Source: a virus
IMG/VR virus record: IMGVR_UViG_3300020109_000160
Location: 1 to 20,910 of that record
Length of the DNA stretch: 20,910 nucleotides
Strand: one strand, 5' to 3'
Positions 7,196-14,218 of this stretch are shown here, one piece after another; positions within the stretch are counted from its first letter, which is position 1, and each line of letters opens with the position of its first letter. Under the pieces are notes generated by a model. It worked only from the letters and a program-made list of their open reading frames with translations. It was not told the DNA's origin and did no database searches. The translations under genes were made by a program, and so were the position numbers.

Positions 7196-9691
7196 ATGCC
7201 ATTGATTTCGACGTACAGCGTCGGCACCGTCACGGTGTCGGCGGGCAGCGCCATTGTGACCGGCGCCGGCACCTCGTTTGTGGCAGGCGGTCTGCGGTCC
7301 GGCGACGTGTTCGAGATGGGCGGTCTGTCGATCTCGATCCAGAGCGTGGACAGCAATACGCGGTTGACGCTGGTCAAGGGGTGGCCTGGCACATCGGGCA
7401 ACGGTGCGTACGAGATCCGCCTGACGCCGGATGCCGCGCGGGTGCTTGCTTCTTCGCGCGAGCTGATCACCGGCCTGCAGAACGGCAACCTGCCGGCGCT
7501 GTCGGGCCTGCCAAGTGCCTCCGACGCGCTGCCCTACTTCACCGGACCGGGGTCGGCAGCCGTCACGCCGCTGACTTCGCTGGCGCGCACCCTGCTGTCG
7601 CTGCGCTCGGTTCAGGCCTTCAAGGAAGCTCTGGGGCTTGCCGGATATGCCGGCGCCGGCATCCGGGTGCTGGGCACCCGCTCCAGCGTGTCGAACCTGC
7701 CGGCGTCCGGCGCGGTCGGAGATGCCTATCTGGTCGGATCGAACCTCCATATCTGGACCGGCTCTGCCTGGGCCAACGCCGGATCGATCACGGGTCCCGC
7801 AGGCGCCGATGGCGTGCCGATCTATTCCTCGCGCACGGCGGCCGAGGCCGCAGTGCCCACCCTCTCGACATCCGTGACGGACGTCCTGGTGCGCGAGGGG
7901 ACAGGTCTGGTGGTCCGGACCCGCTTCGGCGGCGCTGACGACGCCCTGTTCGACACGGCCCCCCGGTGGGGCGTGACGCTGCGGCTGGCTGACATCCTGG
8001 CGCTGAATGACAAGGCCGACAGTGCGCAAGTGATGCCGCTGTTGACGCCGAGCTATGCCAACCGCGATGCCGCCGTGAGCGGAGCTTCCACCTTGCCTGC
8101 GTCGATCACCCAGATCCTCGTGCGCGAGGGCACGGCCCTGGTCATTCGGTCCCGCACCGCCTCGGCGGATGATCCGCTTTACGCGGAGGGGCCGCGGTGG
8201 GGCGTGATGTTCCGCATAGACCCGAACCAGCTCGGCGCCTTGGTCTCCGAAGCTGTCACCCCCCTGCAGGCGAACCTGTCCAGCCCGTTCAGAACAACGG
8301 TGGCCGAGGGTGATGTTCGGGTGTTGCGCACTGATGCCAACGGTCAGGCGATCGAAATCTACCGGCCAACCGGCCTGGACGCCATCTACTGCCCCGAGTT
8401 CTGGGAGCGTGGTGCTGCGGCGATCGCACCTTTCCTGAACCTGCCCGGCAGCGGGTCGGGCCACCTGTATTCCACGGCAAGCTGGGACGTGATCGGCGTC
8501 CATGGCCAATCCCTGTCCACAGGCGGGCTTTATGACAGCCTGGCCTTCAATGACGTGGCCGGCCGATCGCCGGAAGGGGTGCTTCAGCTGACCGGGATGG
8601 CGCGCAACGATGGCCCGATCGTGGGCGACACCCTCGGGGCGAGTTCCTACGGCTACGCCCCCAATGCGACCGCAACAGGAGTGGCGCCGGCGCGTCCCGG
8701 CGCGACCCGCATCGGGGCGGCCTATCCGATGGCGCTGGCCCGTGACATCATCCAGCGCAAGGCGGGCATCAAGGATCAGGCCCCCACGATCACGACCTCG
8801 CATGGATGGGCGGGGATCGAACTGGACATTCTGGACAGCGATCCCAACACCGGCCGCAACACCAACACCGACGCCTGGCAATGGCTGGTCCGCTACTACC
8901 AGCAGCTTGCCGCAGTCGCGGCCCGGGCGAACCGCCGCGTGAATGTGCCCTGGCACCTGATCGTCCATGGCACCAGCGCCCAAGGCTGGGTGGCAGGCCG
9001 GTATCGGGGCGTCTGGCTGGGTCTGCAGCGCGACACCCGGGCGCTGTTCGACAGCCTCGGGTTCGGTGGCGGCAAGCGGTGGATGCTGACCCAGAGCGGC
9101 GGCCGTGCCAACACGTCCAATACCGTGACCGATCCGTGGCACGTCCTTCAGGATCAGATGGAACTGGTCGAAGCGGGCGCTGCCGAACTGGGAACGTGCG
9201 AGTATTGGTACCCCATCGATGACAATGACGTGCATCCCGCCGCTGCCTCGACCGCCCGCTTTTCCGAGGCCAGCGCGCGGGGCATGACCGAGATCGAGGC
9301 GGGCCGCCGTTGGTCAATCCACCGGCCCAAGCGGGTGATGGAGGGCAGCACCCTGATCCTGGACTACGACAGCCTACGCCCGGGGGAATACCTGCGCGCC
9401 GTATCCGCCACCAAATACAACGGCCAGGGGATCGACGGCTTCCTGGGCTATCAGCTGGTGGGGGGCACGATCACCGAGGTGGAGCTGCGCGGCCGCACTG
9501 CGCGGCTGACTTACACCGGCACGCCCACGCGGATCCGCTATGCCAACCAGCGCCAGGACACGACCAGCTTTGCGAACAATCGTTACAACGCCATGCGCGG
9601 GCTGGTGAAGGCGTCCGATGAGTGGCCGTCTGAACTGATCCCGGGCGCAGTCGTCGAGCGCCCGACGCCAATCTTTGATCTCGCCTTGTGA
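7196..9691 (+). CDS. Tail fibre / receptor-binding protein with SGNH esterase domain
   Basis: The product has 831 residues. The N-terminal domain (about 1-85) with repeated GTVTVSAGSAIVTGAG and RSGDVFEMGG strands is a typical virion-attachment module. A short collagen-like GPAGADG lies near residue 203. Two copies of a roughly 52-residue unit follow at about 209-260 and 286-337; both contain T-(D/Q)-(V/I)-LVREGT and end PRWGV. The C-terminal half has a GHGQS-like block (GVHGQSLSTGG, Ser439) and a late DDNDVHP block (D675/D676/D678, His680). These match the nucleophile and acid-His blocks of SGNH/sialate-O-acetylesterase-type hydrolases. The likely role is deacetylation of a host surface polysaccharide during adsorption. 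The substrate is unknown, and the exact catalytic Asp is not certain because the usual DxxH spacing is not perfect. Confidence 0.8.
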   Translation: MPLISTYSVGTVTVSAGSAIVTGAGTSFVAGGLRSGDVFEMGGLSISIQSVDSNTRLTLVKGWPGTSGNGAYEIRLTPDAARVLASSRELITGLQNGNLPALSGLPSASDALPYFTGPGSAAVTPLTSLARTLLSLRSVQAFKEALGLAGYAGAGIRVLGTRSSVSNLPASGAVGDAYLVGSNLHIWTGSAWANAGSITGPAGADGVPIYSSRTAAEAAVPTLSTSVTDVLVREGTGLVVRTRFGGADDALFDTAPRWGVTLRLADILALNDKADSAQVMPLLTPSYANRDAAVSGASTLPASITQILVREGTALVIRSRTASADDPLYAEGPRWGVMFRIDPNQLGALVSEAVTPLQANLSSPFRTTVAEGDVRVLRTDANGQAIEIYRPTGLDAIYCPEFWERGAAAIAPFLNLPGSGSGHLYSTASWDVIGVHGQSLSTGGLYDSLAFNDVAGRSPEGVLQLTGMARNDGPIVGDTLGASSYGYAPNATATGVAPARPGATRIGAAYPMALARDIIQRKAGIKDQAPTITTSHGWAGIELDILDSDPNTGRNTNTDAWQWLVRYYQQLAAVAARANRRVNVPWHLIVHGTSAQGWVAGRYRGVWLGLQRDTRALFDSLGFGGGKRWMLTQSGGRANTSNTVTDPWHVLQDQMELVEAGAAELGTCEYWYPIDDNDVHPAAASTARFSEASARGMTEIEAGRRWSIHRPKRVMEGSTLILDYDSLRPGEYLRAVSATKYNGQGIDGFLGYQLVGGTITEVELRGRTARLTYTGTPTRIRYANQRQDTTSFANNRYNAMRGLVKASDEWPSELIPGAVVERPTPIFDLAL

Positions 9692-9700
9692 GGGAATGAC

Positions 9701-10426
9701 ATGGACATCATCAGGCATGATTTCGTTGCCGCGCCTGCGCATACGTTCGGGGTTCTGCTGCCCTTGGTGGATGCCTTGGCCAGCTATCCGCAGTTTGTTG
9801 ATCTGTGGCAGGCCAACGTCGACAGCGTCACACGAACCGCCAGCGGTCGCGTGTCGGCGTGGACAGGCCGACGCGGCCGGGTATTGGCGCAGCCTAACGA
9901 AACTTGGCAGCCCCGGCTGGTCGGCGGTCAGATCGATTTTTCGAACGGATCCGGCGCTGCGCAGGGCCTTCTAAGCCTGACGGCGTCGATCGGGACTGAT
10001 CCGTCTGATCTGACGATTGGGATGCTGGTCAACGTGGCAAACCTTGCCACCGACAATCAGTTCATCTTCGGTGATCACGTGGCCCCGACACTGCGCCTGC
10101 GTTATCGCACAAATGGCGGTTCCCCTGTGATCTTTCTGGACGGGACCAACGTCATAGGATCGGCCGGAATGAGGGTGGCGGCGGATCAGACACGGATACC
10201 GATCGTGCTGCGCATTGCGGGTACGGCTGCGACCTTGACCGGCGGCACTGCCGCCGGTTCTGCAACCATCAACGTGCCGCACGTCCTGGACGTCCTCAAC
10301 ATTGGTGGCGGCAGCAGCAACGCCCCGACCCTGGCGGGGTCTGTTTCAAAGCTGGCGATCTGGCGCGCGGCCCTGACGGATGCGCAAAGGGTCAAGGCAT
10401 TGGAGTGGCTGAACGCCGCAACGTGA
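9701..10426 (+). CDS. LamG / concanavalin-like phage protein
   Basis: The product has 241 residues. After an N-terminal segment (about 1-45, with FVDLWQANVDSVTRT), the remainder alternates strands with the pattern of LamG-type lectin folds: SGRVSAWTGRRGRVLAQ, GGQIDFSNGSG, a central LRYRTNGGSPVIFLDG, a VLNIGGG turn and the closing GSVSKLAIWRAALTDAQR. That last motif (K-L-x-I-W-x-x-A-L-T-D-A-Q) is typical of the final strand of LamG domains. The gene directly follows the esterase fibre, so a carbohydrate-binding part of the tail tip is likely. No secretion signal is visible. Ligand unknown. Confidence 0.75.
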   Translation: MDIIRHDFVAAPAHTFGVLLPLVDALASYPQFVDLWQANVDSVTRTASGRVSAWTGRRGRVLAQPNETWQPRLVGGQIDFSNGSGAAQGLLSLTASIGTDPSDLTIGMLVNVANLATDNQFIFGDHVAPTLRLRYRTNGGSPVIFLDGTNVIGSAGMRVAADQTRIPIVLRIAGTAATLTGGTAAGSATINVPHVLDVLNIGGGSSNAPTLAGSVSKLAIWRAALTDAQRVKALEWLNAAT

Positions 10427-10496
10427 GGGCGCCGCGCTCTTCATCGGGTTTCTCCAAAAATCGACCTCCGCCGCATTTCGGCACCGCTCTGGTCAT

Positions 10497-10524
10497 GCGG
10501 CGGCCGGTTCAGGCCCCCGCCTTT
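10497..10524 (+). terminator. Hairpin with short T-run after the LamG gene
   Basis: GCGGCGGCC (10497-10505) pairs with GGCCCCCGC (10512-10520) with one mismatch, followed by C and TTT. It is a plausible end of the tail-fibre transcription unit, about 70 bases after the LamG stop. The stretch 10427-10553 holds no other gene. Confidence 0.4.
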
Positions 10525-10542
10525 ATCCAAGAAGTCTTTAGA

Positions 10543-10617
10543 CGGAGGCCGCGATGCCTGATCCTGATCTGTGGTGGCAGGCGGCCGCCCACGCCCGCTC
10601 ACCTGAGGTGTGGGCGG
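10543..10617 (+). repeat. 75-bp direct repeat, copy 1 (start of a holin-like gene)
   Basis: The 75 bases include a GGAG Shine-Dalgarno, an ATG at 10554 and the first 21 codons (MPDPDLWWQAAAHARSPEVWA) of the holin-like gene. They recur at 11604-11678 with two differences: one just before the ATG, and one third-position change in a Pro codon. Sequence identity ends abruptly at 10617/11678. Confidence 0.9.
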
Positions 10618-10706
10618 ACTTTGTCGGCTGCGTCCTAATTCTAAGTGAGAAGACCCTGCCGCTCCACCTCACGACGGGCAGAACTTGGTCGATCACGCTT
10701 ACCTAA
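10554..10706 (+). pseudogene. Truncated hybrid copy of the holin-like gene start
   Basis: ATG at 10554 with GGAG 6 bases upstream opens a frame that starts with the same 21 residues as the intact gene at 11615. It then switches to unrelated sequence (DFVGCVLILSEKTLPLHL and on) and stops at TAA 10704-10706 after 50 residues. The same frame stays open after that stop for a further 37 codons, to TAA 10818-10820, including SLRSWIGNFGMLAQAVIAA, which looks partly hydrophobic. The hybrid could be a broken membrane protein gene with a nonsense mutation, or a chance frame created by the recombination that made the 75-bp repeat. Because it keeps the ribosome-binding site, a 50-residue peptide with the holin N-terminus may still be made. 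It is annotated as a broken gene because of the junction. Confidence 0.6.
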
Positions 10707-10950
10707 ATTTTGGGTTTGGCTACGTTCACGATCGCTAATCCACAGGTAAACAACAACGACAGCCTGCGTAGCTGGATCGGCAACTTCGGCATGTTGGCGC
10801 AGGCGGTGATAGCGGCCTAACTCCCTCCTGTGGACGGTGGAACTGAAACAAAGCTGCTTGGCATGGTGAAGGTCCAACTGCTAGTCACAGGCCTGACGCA
10901 TTGGTGCTAGTATATTAGCCACCATCACCTGCGATGATGCTAATGGCACT

Positions 10951-11454
10951 CTAACTGTCTTCATCAAGCCACCGCCATTCTACATGTATGTCCGACAGAC
11001 GAAGCCCCTCCGGAGCAATCAGCATAACTTTACATGAACCATTGTTTGGACGGACAACCCAATTCAAAGATATCTGCGAGACACGAGGAGCTCGAGCAGG
11101 TTCGACTGCCTGCTCTTTCCCATCCTTACCCTTCAGGATCAGCGCCGCTCTTTCGGCAAACTCTTTTCCGCTCTTGGTGCTAATACTCACTAGCCTAATA
11201 CCGCGAGCCGCCTCGATGTTGGTGATGGTGAATGTTGTTGCGAACCATCCTGTATAGGCACCCGTAAGTTGTGGAGGGATCTTATCTCTCCAGATATGCA
11301 ACAATTGCTTGGACTGTTCATGCTCTATCAACGGTTCTTGACGTCTAGACTTCGCAACTTCGTATTTGACTGAAGCGCGCATGTAGAAAGCGCTGGCCAA
11401 CGTGCCAAGCATGCTGAGTGCCGCAACAAGTAGGGCAACATCTGACTTATCCAA
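10951..11454 (-). CDS. Single-TM membrane protein of unknown function (insert cargo)
   Basis: On the minus strand, 167 residues if the TTG at 11454 is used. It has AGGA about 9 bases upstream and gives a natural N-terminus: MDKSDV, then one membrane helix of about residues 7-26 (VALLVAALSMLGTLASAFYM), then a basic stretch. A longer frame reaching back to 11694 would cover the antisense of the holin gene start, so it is rejected. After the helix come a charged linker (SVKYEVAKSRRQEPLIEHEQ) and a soluble beta-rich domain (FTITNIEAARGIRLVSIST, and ISLNWVVRPNNGSCKVMLI), ending EWRWLDEDS. I do not recognise the family. It is opposite in strand to all surrounding phage genes, less GC-rich than they are, and lies inside the segment bracketed by the 75-bp repeats. 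This is the typical setting of a moron gene, for example superinfection exclusion. That role is inference only. Confidence 0.65.
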   Translation of the reverse strand: MDKSDVALLVAALSMLGTLASAFYMRASVKYEVAKSRRQEPLIEHEQSKQLLHIWRDKIPPQLTGAYTGWFATTFTITNIEAARGIRLVSISTKSGKEFAERAALILKGKDGKEQAVEPARAPRVSQISLNWVVRPNNGSCKVMLIAPEGLRLSDIHVEWRWLDEDS

Positions 11455-11476
11455 GATCGTTTTCCTGCTAGTTCCC

Positions 11477-11508
11477 GGACAGGTTGTGTCCTGAATTAGC
11501 GGAGTCAA
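11477..11508 (-). promoter_or_regulatory. Possible promoter/operator of the minus-strand membrane gene
   Basis: On the minus strand a TTGACT (11508-11503) lies upstream of the gene. Just downstream of it is an inverted repeat GGACA-N5-TGTCC at 11477-11491. No good -10 box is seen at the right distance, so this is a weak candidate. Confidence 0.3.
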
Positions 11509-11603
11509 CGATTCGGAGGCTTTCCCGCCGTAAGAACAGTGCGGGCCGCGCAGCTTACCATGCGGTTGCTCAAGTGACAGAACATGTAAATTACAAGAAG
11601 ATG

Positions 11604-11678
11604 CGGAGGCCGCAATGCCCGATCCTGATCTGTGGTGGCAGGCGGCCGCCCACGCCCGCTCACCTGAGGTGTGGGCGG
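11604..11678 (+). repeat. 75-bp direct repeat, copy 2 (start of the intact holin-like gene)
   Basis: This is the second copy of the repeat at 10543-10617, 1061 bases apart, with 73 of 75 bases identical. Here the sequence continues into the full holin-like gene. Confidence 0.9.
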
Positions 11679-11944
11679 GCATCGCCGCTGGCATGATCTA
11701 CGTCTACAACAAATCGCCTCTGCCAGCGCGTGCCTCGCGCGCGGCCGAGGCCACTGTCAGCGGCCTGCTGGCTTACTCGGCTGGTGAATGGGCGGCAGCT
11801 TGGGCCGGGGTGCATGAAGCCATTGCCGTCATTCTGCTGGCCTCGCTCGGCTACGCCATCCTCGACGTGGCCCGCTCGCTGATCGCTGATCGCGAGATCC
11901 TCAAGGACATCATCGTCAAGCGCTTGGGAGGCAAGAATGGCTAA
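11615..11944 (+). CDS. Putative holin / small phage membrane protein
   Basis: The product has 109 residues, with a GGAG Shine-Dalgarno inside the repeat. Three hydrophobic segments can be seen: about 20-36 (WAGIAAGMIYVYN), about 48-68 (VSGLLAYSAGEWAAAWAGV) and about 70-90 (AIAVILLASLGYAILDVA). A basic, charged C-terminal tail follows (DREILKDIIVKRLGGKNG). Size, three-TM topology and charged end are those of phage holins, which form the inner-membrane lesion that lets the endolysin reach the wall. The stop overlaps the next ATG by 8 bases. The amidase is far away (19480), separated by the glycosyltransferase cassette and the glycosidase gene. A second small membrane gene (20116) is a rival holin candidate. 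Confidence 0.65.
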   Translation: MPDPDLWWQAAAHARSPEVWAGIAAGMIYVYNKSPLPARASRAAEATVSGLLAYSAGEWAAAWAGVHEAIAVILLASLGYAILDVARSLIADREILKDIIVKRLGGKNG

Positions 11945-12380
11945 GTGCACGCACCTGTCCGCCGCGATCTACAGGCACACGACGCCGGGGGCGCTATTGC
12001 TGCTCATGTTCGCGGCCATCATCTTTGTACCCCGCCTCTGGGACACCATTCGCGGTGAGCCGTGGATCGACAACAAGCTGGCCATCGTCCAGAACAGCAC
12101 TGGCGCCATCGTGGTGGAGGATCTGACCTTTACCCGGGGCGCGGTCCATGGCCTGCGCGTGAACACGATCGAGGCGGAAGACGGATCGGTCCTCTGCTCG
12201 ACCGAGCATCACAACACCTGGTTGGGTGAGCGCAACCGCTTCTGGCGCATCCAGGCGTTCACCGGCTGCGCACCGCCTTACGATCCTTACCGCATCTGCT
12301 CACGCTTCGTGGTCTCAAGCGACAGCGGCCGGCAGAGGTACTTCGGGCCATTCTGTTCAGGGCTGACTAAGCCGGAGTGA
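11937..12380 (+). CDS. Membrane-anchored periplasmic protein of the lysis block
   Basis: The product has 147 residues and a GGGAGG Shine-Dalgarno four bases before the ATG, which lies inside the end of the holin-like gene, so the two are translationally coupled. One N-terminal membrane helix at about 18-34 (GALLLLMFAAIIFVPRL) is followed by a soluble domain with several Cys (VLCST, a GCAPPYDPYRICSRF stretch, and FCSG near the end) that could form disulfides in the periplasm. The C-terminus reads GLTKPE. Coupling to a holin suggests a lysis accessory role (spanin-like or anti-holin), but no lipobox or coiled coil typical of spanins is visible. The family is not recognised. The last codons are duplicated downstream of the glycosyltransferase cassette. 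Confidence 0.7.
   Translation: MAKCTHLSAAIYRHTTPGALLLLMFAAIIFVPRLWDTIRGEPWIDNKLAIVQNSTGAIVVEDLTFTRGAVHGLRVNTIEAEDGSVLCSTEHHNTWLGERNRFWRIQAFTGCAPPYDPYRICSRFVVSSDSGRQRYFGPFCSGLTKPE
12360..12380 (+). repeat. 21-bp direct repeat, left copy (flanks the glycosyltransferase cassette)
   Basis: The 21 bases encode GLTKPE and the stop of the membrane gene. They recur at 15679-15699 with two differences, both third-position and synonymous in this frame (Thr ACT/ACG and Pro CCG/CCA). Confidence 0.75.
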
Positions 12381-12473
12381 TGGAGAAGGAACAACCCGCC
12401 AGGCTCAAACGGTTGCGAACTAGCGGGCAAAAAGGGTAAGTGCGCTTGAACATCCATTTTATCCCAGATTTTC

Positions 12474-14015
12474 ATGCTCCACAGTTTTCGCGTCCACAAA
12501 GGCGTCAAATTACTCGAACGGCCGCAGGGCATGCTGAGGAAGGTCCCTCTGGCAGATGTGGTGGCGCACAACTTGGTGAACAATCCGCGGCGCCGGCGGG
12601 CATTGGATACTCACATCGCCGACTACTACTGGCATCGGCGGATGATCAATGGCTTCGCGATCAAAACAATTTTGGCAGAAGTTGAACGGCCAAAGCAGAA
12701 GAAGTCCTATCTCCAGACGCGAGGCAACGCGATCCTGAATGGTGCATCAGGGAGCCGCGCGAGGAACGTTTTGCGCAAAGGCTTGAATTTTTCGGAGGAG
12801 AGTGTCGAGTATTTCCGCAGGACCTACGGCGACCTTCTAGATCCGTCAGCAATTGAAGTCGGTTCATCAGCAACACAAACCAGCTGGATCGACGCCAAGA
12901 ATTACCACAACTTCTTTCACTTCTTGACGGAAAGCTTTCATTTGGCATTCGCCCCCTCGCTGGCGCAGCGAGGTGTGCAGGTGATTCAGTTCGTCTCCAA
13001 GTCTAAGCGAATGGGTGACTTTGTCAGGAAGTGGGTCGACGATTGCCACGAGATCATCGGCGACGACGTCAAGATTGAGACACTTGTCAGCCCAAAGCTG
13101 AGCAAAGGTGCATCCGTTCTGCTGCCGATGTCAGGTGAGCACCTGCTCTACCAATTCTCAGGTGATCATCACCGAGAGATTGAGGCAGCTCGTCCGGCAG
13201 GTAGTACTTGGACCGGATATGACGGCACGCCTCACCCGGTCAAAATGCTTCAGTTCAACTCTTACGATGAGAGCCTTGGGCACTTCCGCAGTAAGGCGAT
13301 CGATCTCGCGCAGCGCAAGGTCACCAAGACTTGGTCTGGCAAAATCTATGCTATCAGGTCACGGAGCTTGTTGCGCAGCCGAACGATGAAGGGTGAGGAA
13401 GTACTTATCAAGGCTCTCGCTAAACAGGGCTTCGAGATCGTTTGCTTTGAAAAGATGTCTCCCCTGGAGCAGGTGAAATGCGTCAGCAGCGCTGATTGCG
13501 TCGTCATGCAGCACGGGGCGGGCATGACCAACATGCTCTTTGCCAAGCCCACTGCGCATGTTTTCGAACTAGGAACCTATCAAACGGCTCTCGCACGATG
13601 GGTAGATTTCATTCAGATCTCGCAGGTCTCAGGATGTCACTACCATCACGTCTTTCTCGATATGGATTATCCTGAGGAAGACGCGGATCCAGTGTTTGCT
13701 GAGGATGGTCTGGTAGCGCCGGTCATCTCCAAGGAAGATGCTGCGCGGCTCGTCTTGCTCATCTGCTCTGAGGCACATGATCACAGAACAGGGGGCTTGT
13801 CGGGGCTTCTTCGGCACTGCAAGTTCTACATGGAGCGCGGAGCATACAAGCAGGCGTACAGGCTGCTAGATGCTAATGCAGTGTTCTTTGACCTAACAGC
13901 CGACTACTGGAACCAAAGAGGGTTGCTGGCAGATGCTTGCCAGCACCGGGAGCGAGCCCAGGACGCCTACAAGAGGGCACACAGCATCGAAGCTAGTTCT
14001 GGATCAAATCGATGA
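12474..14015 (+). CDS. Glycosyltransferase, GT61 (DUF563) type, with C-terminal helical tail
   Basis: The product has 513 residues. ATG 12474 has no clear Shine-Dalgarno; ATG 12531 is an alternative. The core signature lies at about residues 290-365: a IYAIRSRSLLRSRTMKGEE stretch (R-x-R, then E), a GFEIVCFEKMSPLEQV stretch, then ADCVVMQHGAGMTNMLF with the HGAG-x-TN loop at 347-353, and FELG. These are the recognisable blocks of the GT61/DUF563 family, which transfers sugars (xylose, GlcNAc and others) in bacterial capsule and O-antigen assembly. The last about 70 residues (RHCKFYMERGAYKQAYRLL, then YWNQRGLLADACQHRERAQDA) look like a TPR-type repeat pair. There is no signal peptide, so it probably acts on the cytoplasmic side. 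Composition is less GC-rich than the phage genes. Acceptor and donor are unknown. Confidence 0.8.
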   Translation: MLHSFRVHKGVKLLERPQGMLRKVPLADVVAHNLVNNPRRRRALDTHIADYYWHRRMINGFAIKTILAEVERPKQKKSYLQTRGNAILNGASGSRARNVLRKGLNFSEESVEYFRRTYGDLLDPSAIEVGSSATQTSWIDAKNYHNFFHFLTESFHLAFAPSLAQRGVQVIQFVSKSKRMGDFVRKWVDDCHEIIGDDVKIETLVSPKLSKGASVLLPMSGEHLLYQFSGDHHREIEAARPAGSTWTGYDGTPHPVKMLQFNSYDESLGHFRSKAIDLAQRKVTKTWSGKIYAIRSRSLLRSRTMKGEEVLIKALAKQGFEIVCFEKMSPLEQVKCVSSADCVVMQHGAGMTNMLFAKPTAHVFELGTYQTALARWVDFIQISQVSGCHYHHVFLDMDYPEEDADPVFAEDGLVAPVISKEDAARLVLLICSEAHDHRTGGLSGLLRHCKFYMERGAYKQAYRLLDANAVFFDLTADYWNQRGLLADACQHRERAQDAYKRAHSIEASSGSNR

Positions 14016-14218
14016 TTCATAAGCGGGCGTTTTAATTCAGATCCTTCTGCTCACCTCTGACAACGTCAGAGTAATATCGGCGCAATGCCGGAAAGTGTAC
14101 TCATCACGAACCCTTTGACCCACAATATTCAAACATTAATAGCGATTCCGCAGTCGAAGCTAATTATTAGCTTATTATACGATGTCGGAAATAATACTTA
14201 AGCCAAGCGGACTTTTAT
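14016..14218. promoter_or_regulatory. AT-rich intergenic region with two inverted repeats
   Basis: This gap between the two glycosyltransferases is strikingly AT-rich (17 G+C of 60 bases in 14161-14220). It holds CTCTGAC-AAC-GTCAGAG (14055-14071) and AAGCTAA-TTA-TTAGCTT (14157-14173), both perfect 7-bp inverted repeats with 3-base spacers, i.e. operator-like. A TTGACC at 14115-14120 could be a -35 box, and TTATTATAC at 14172-14180 a -10-like element, but the two are not at standard spacing. The second glycosyltransferase therefore probably has its own promoter here. Confidence 0.45.

Noticed and set aside
6671-9235. An 854-codon open frame on the minus strand
   Set aside because: It is antisense to the chaperone and the esterase fibre, Arg/Gly/His-rich with no recognisable domain. 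Long antisense frames are expected in high-GC genes.
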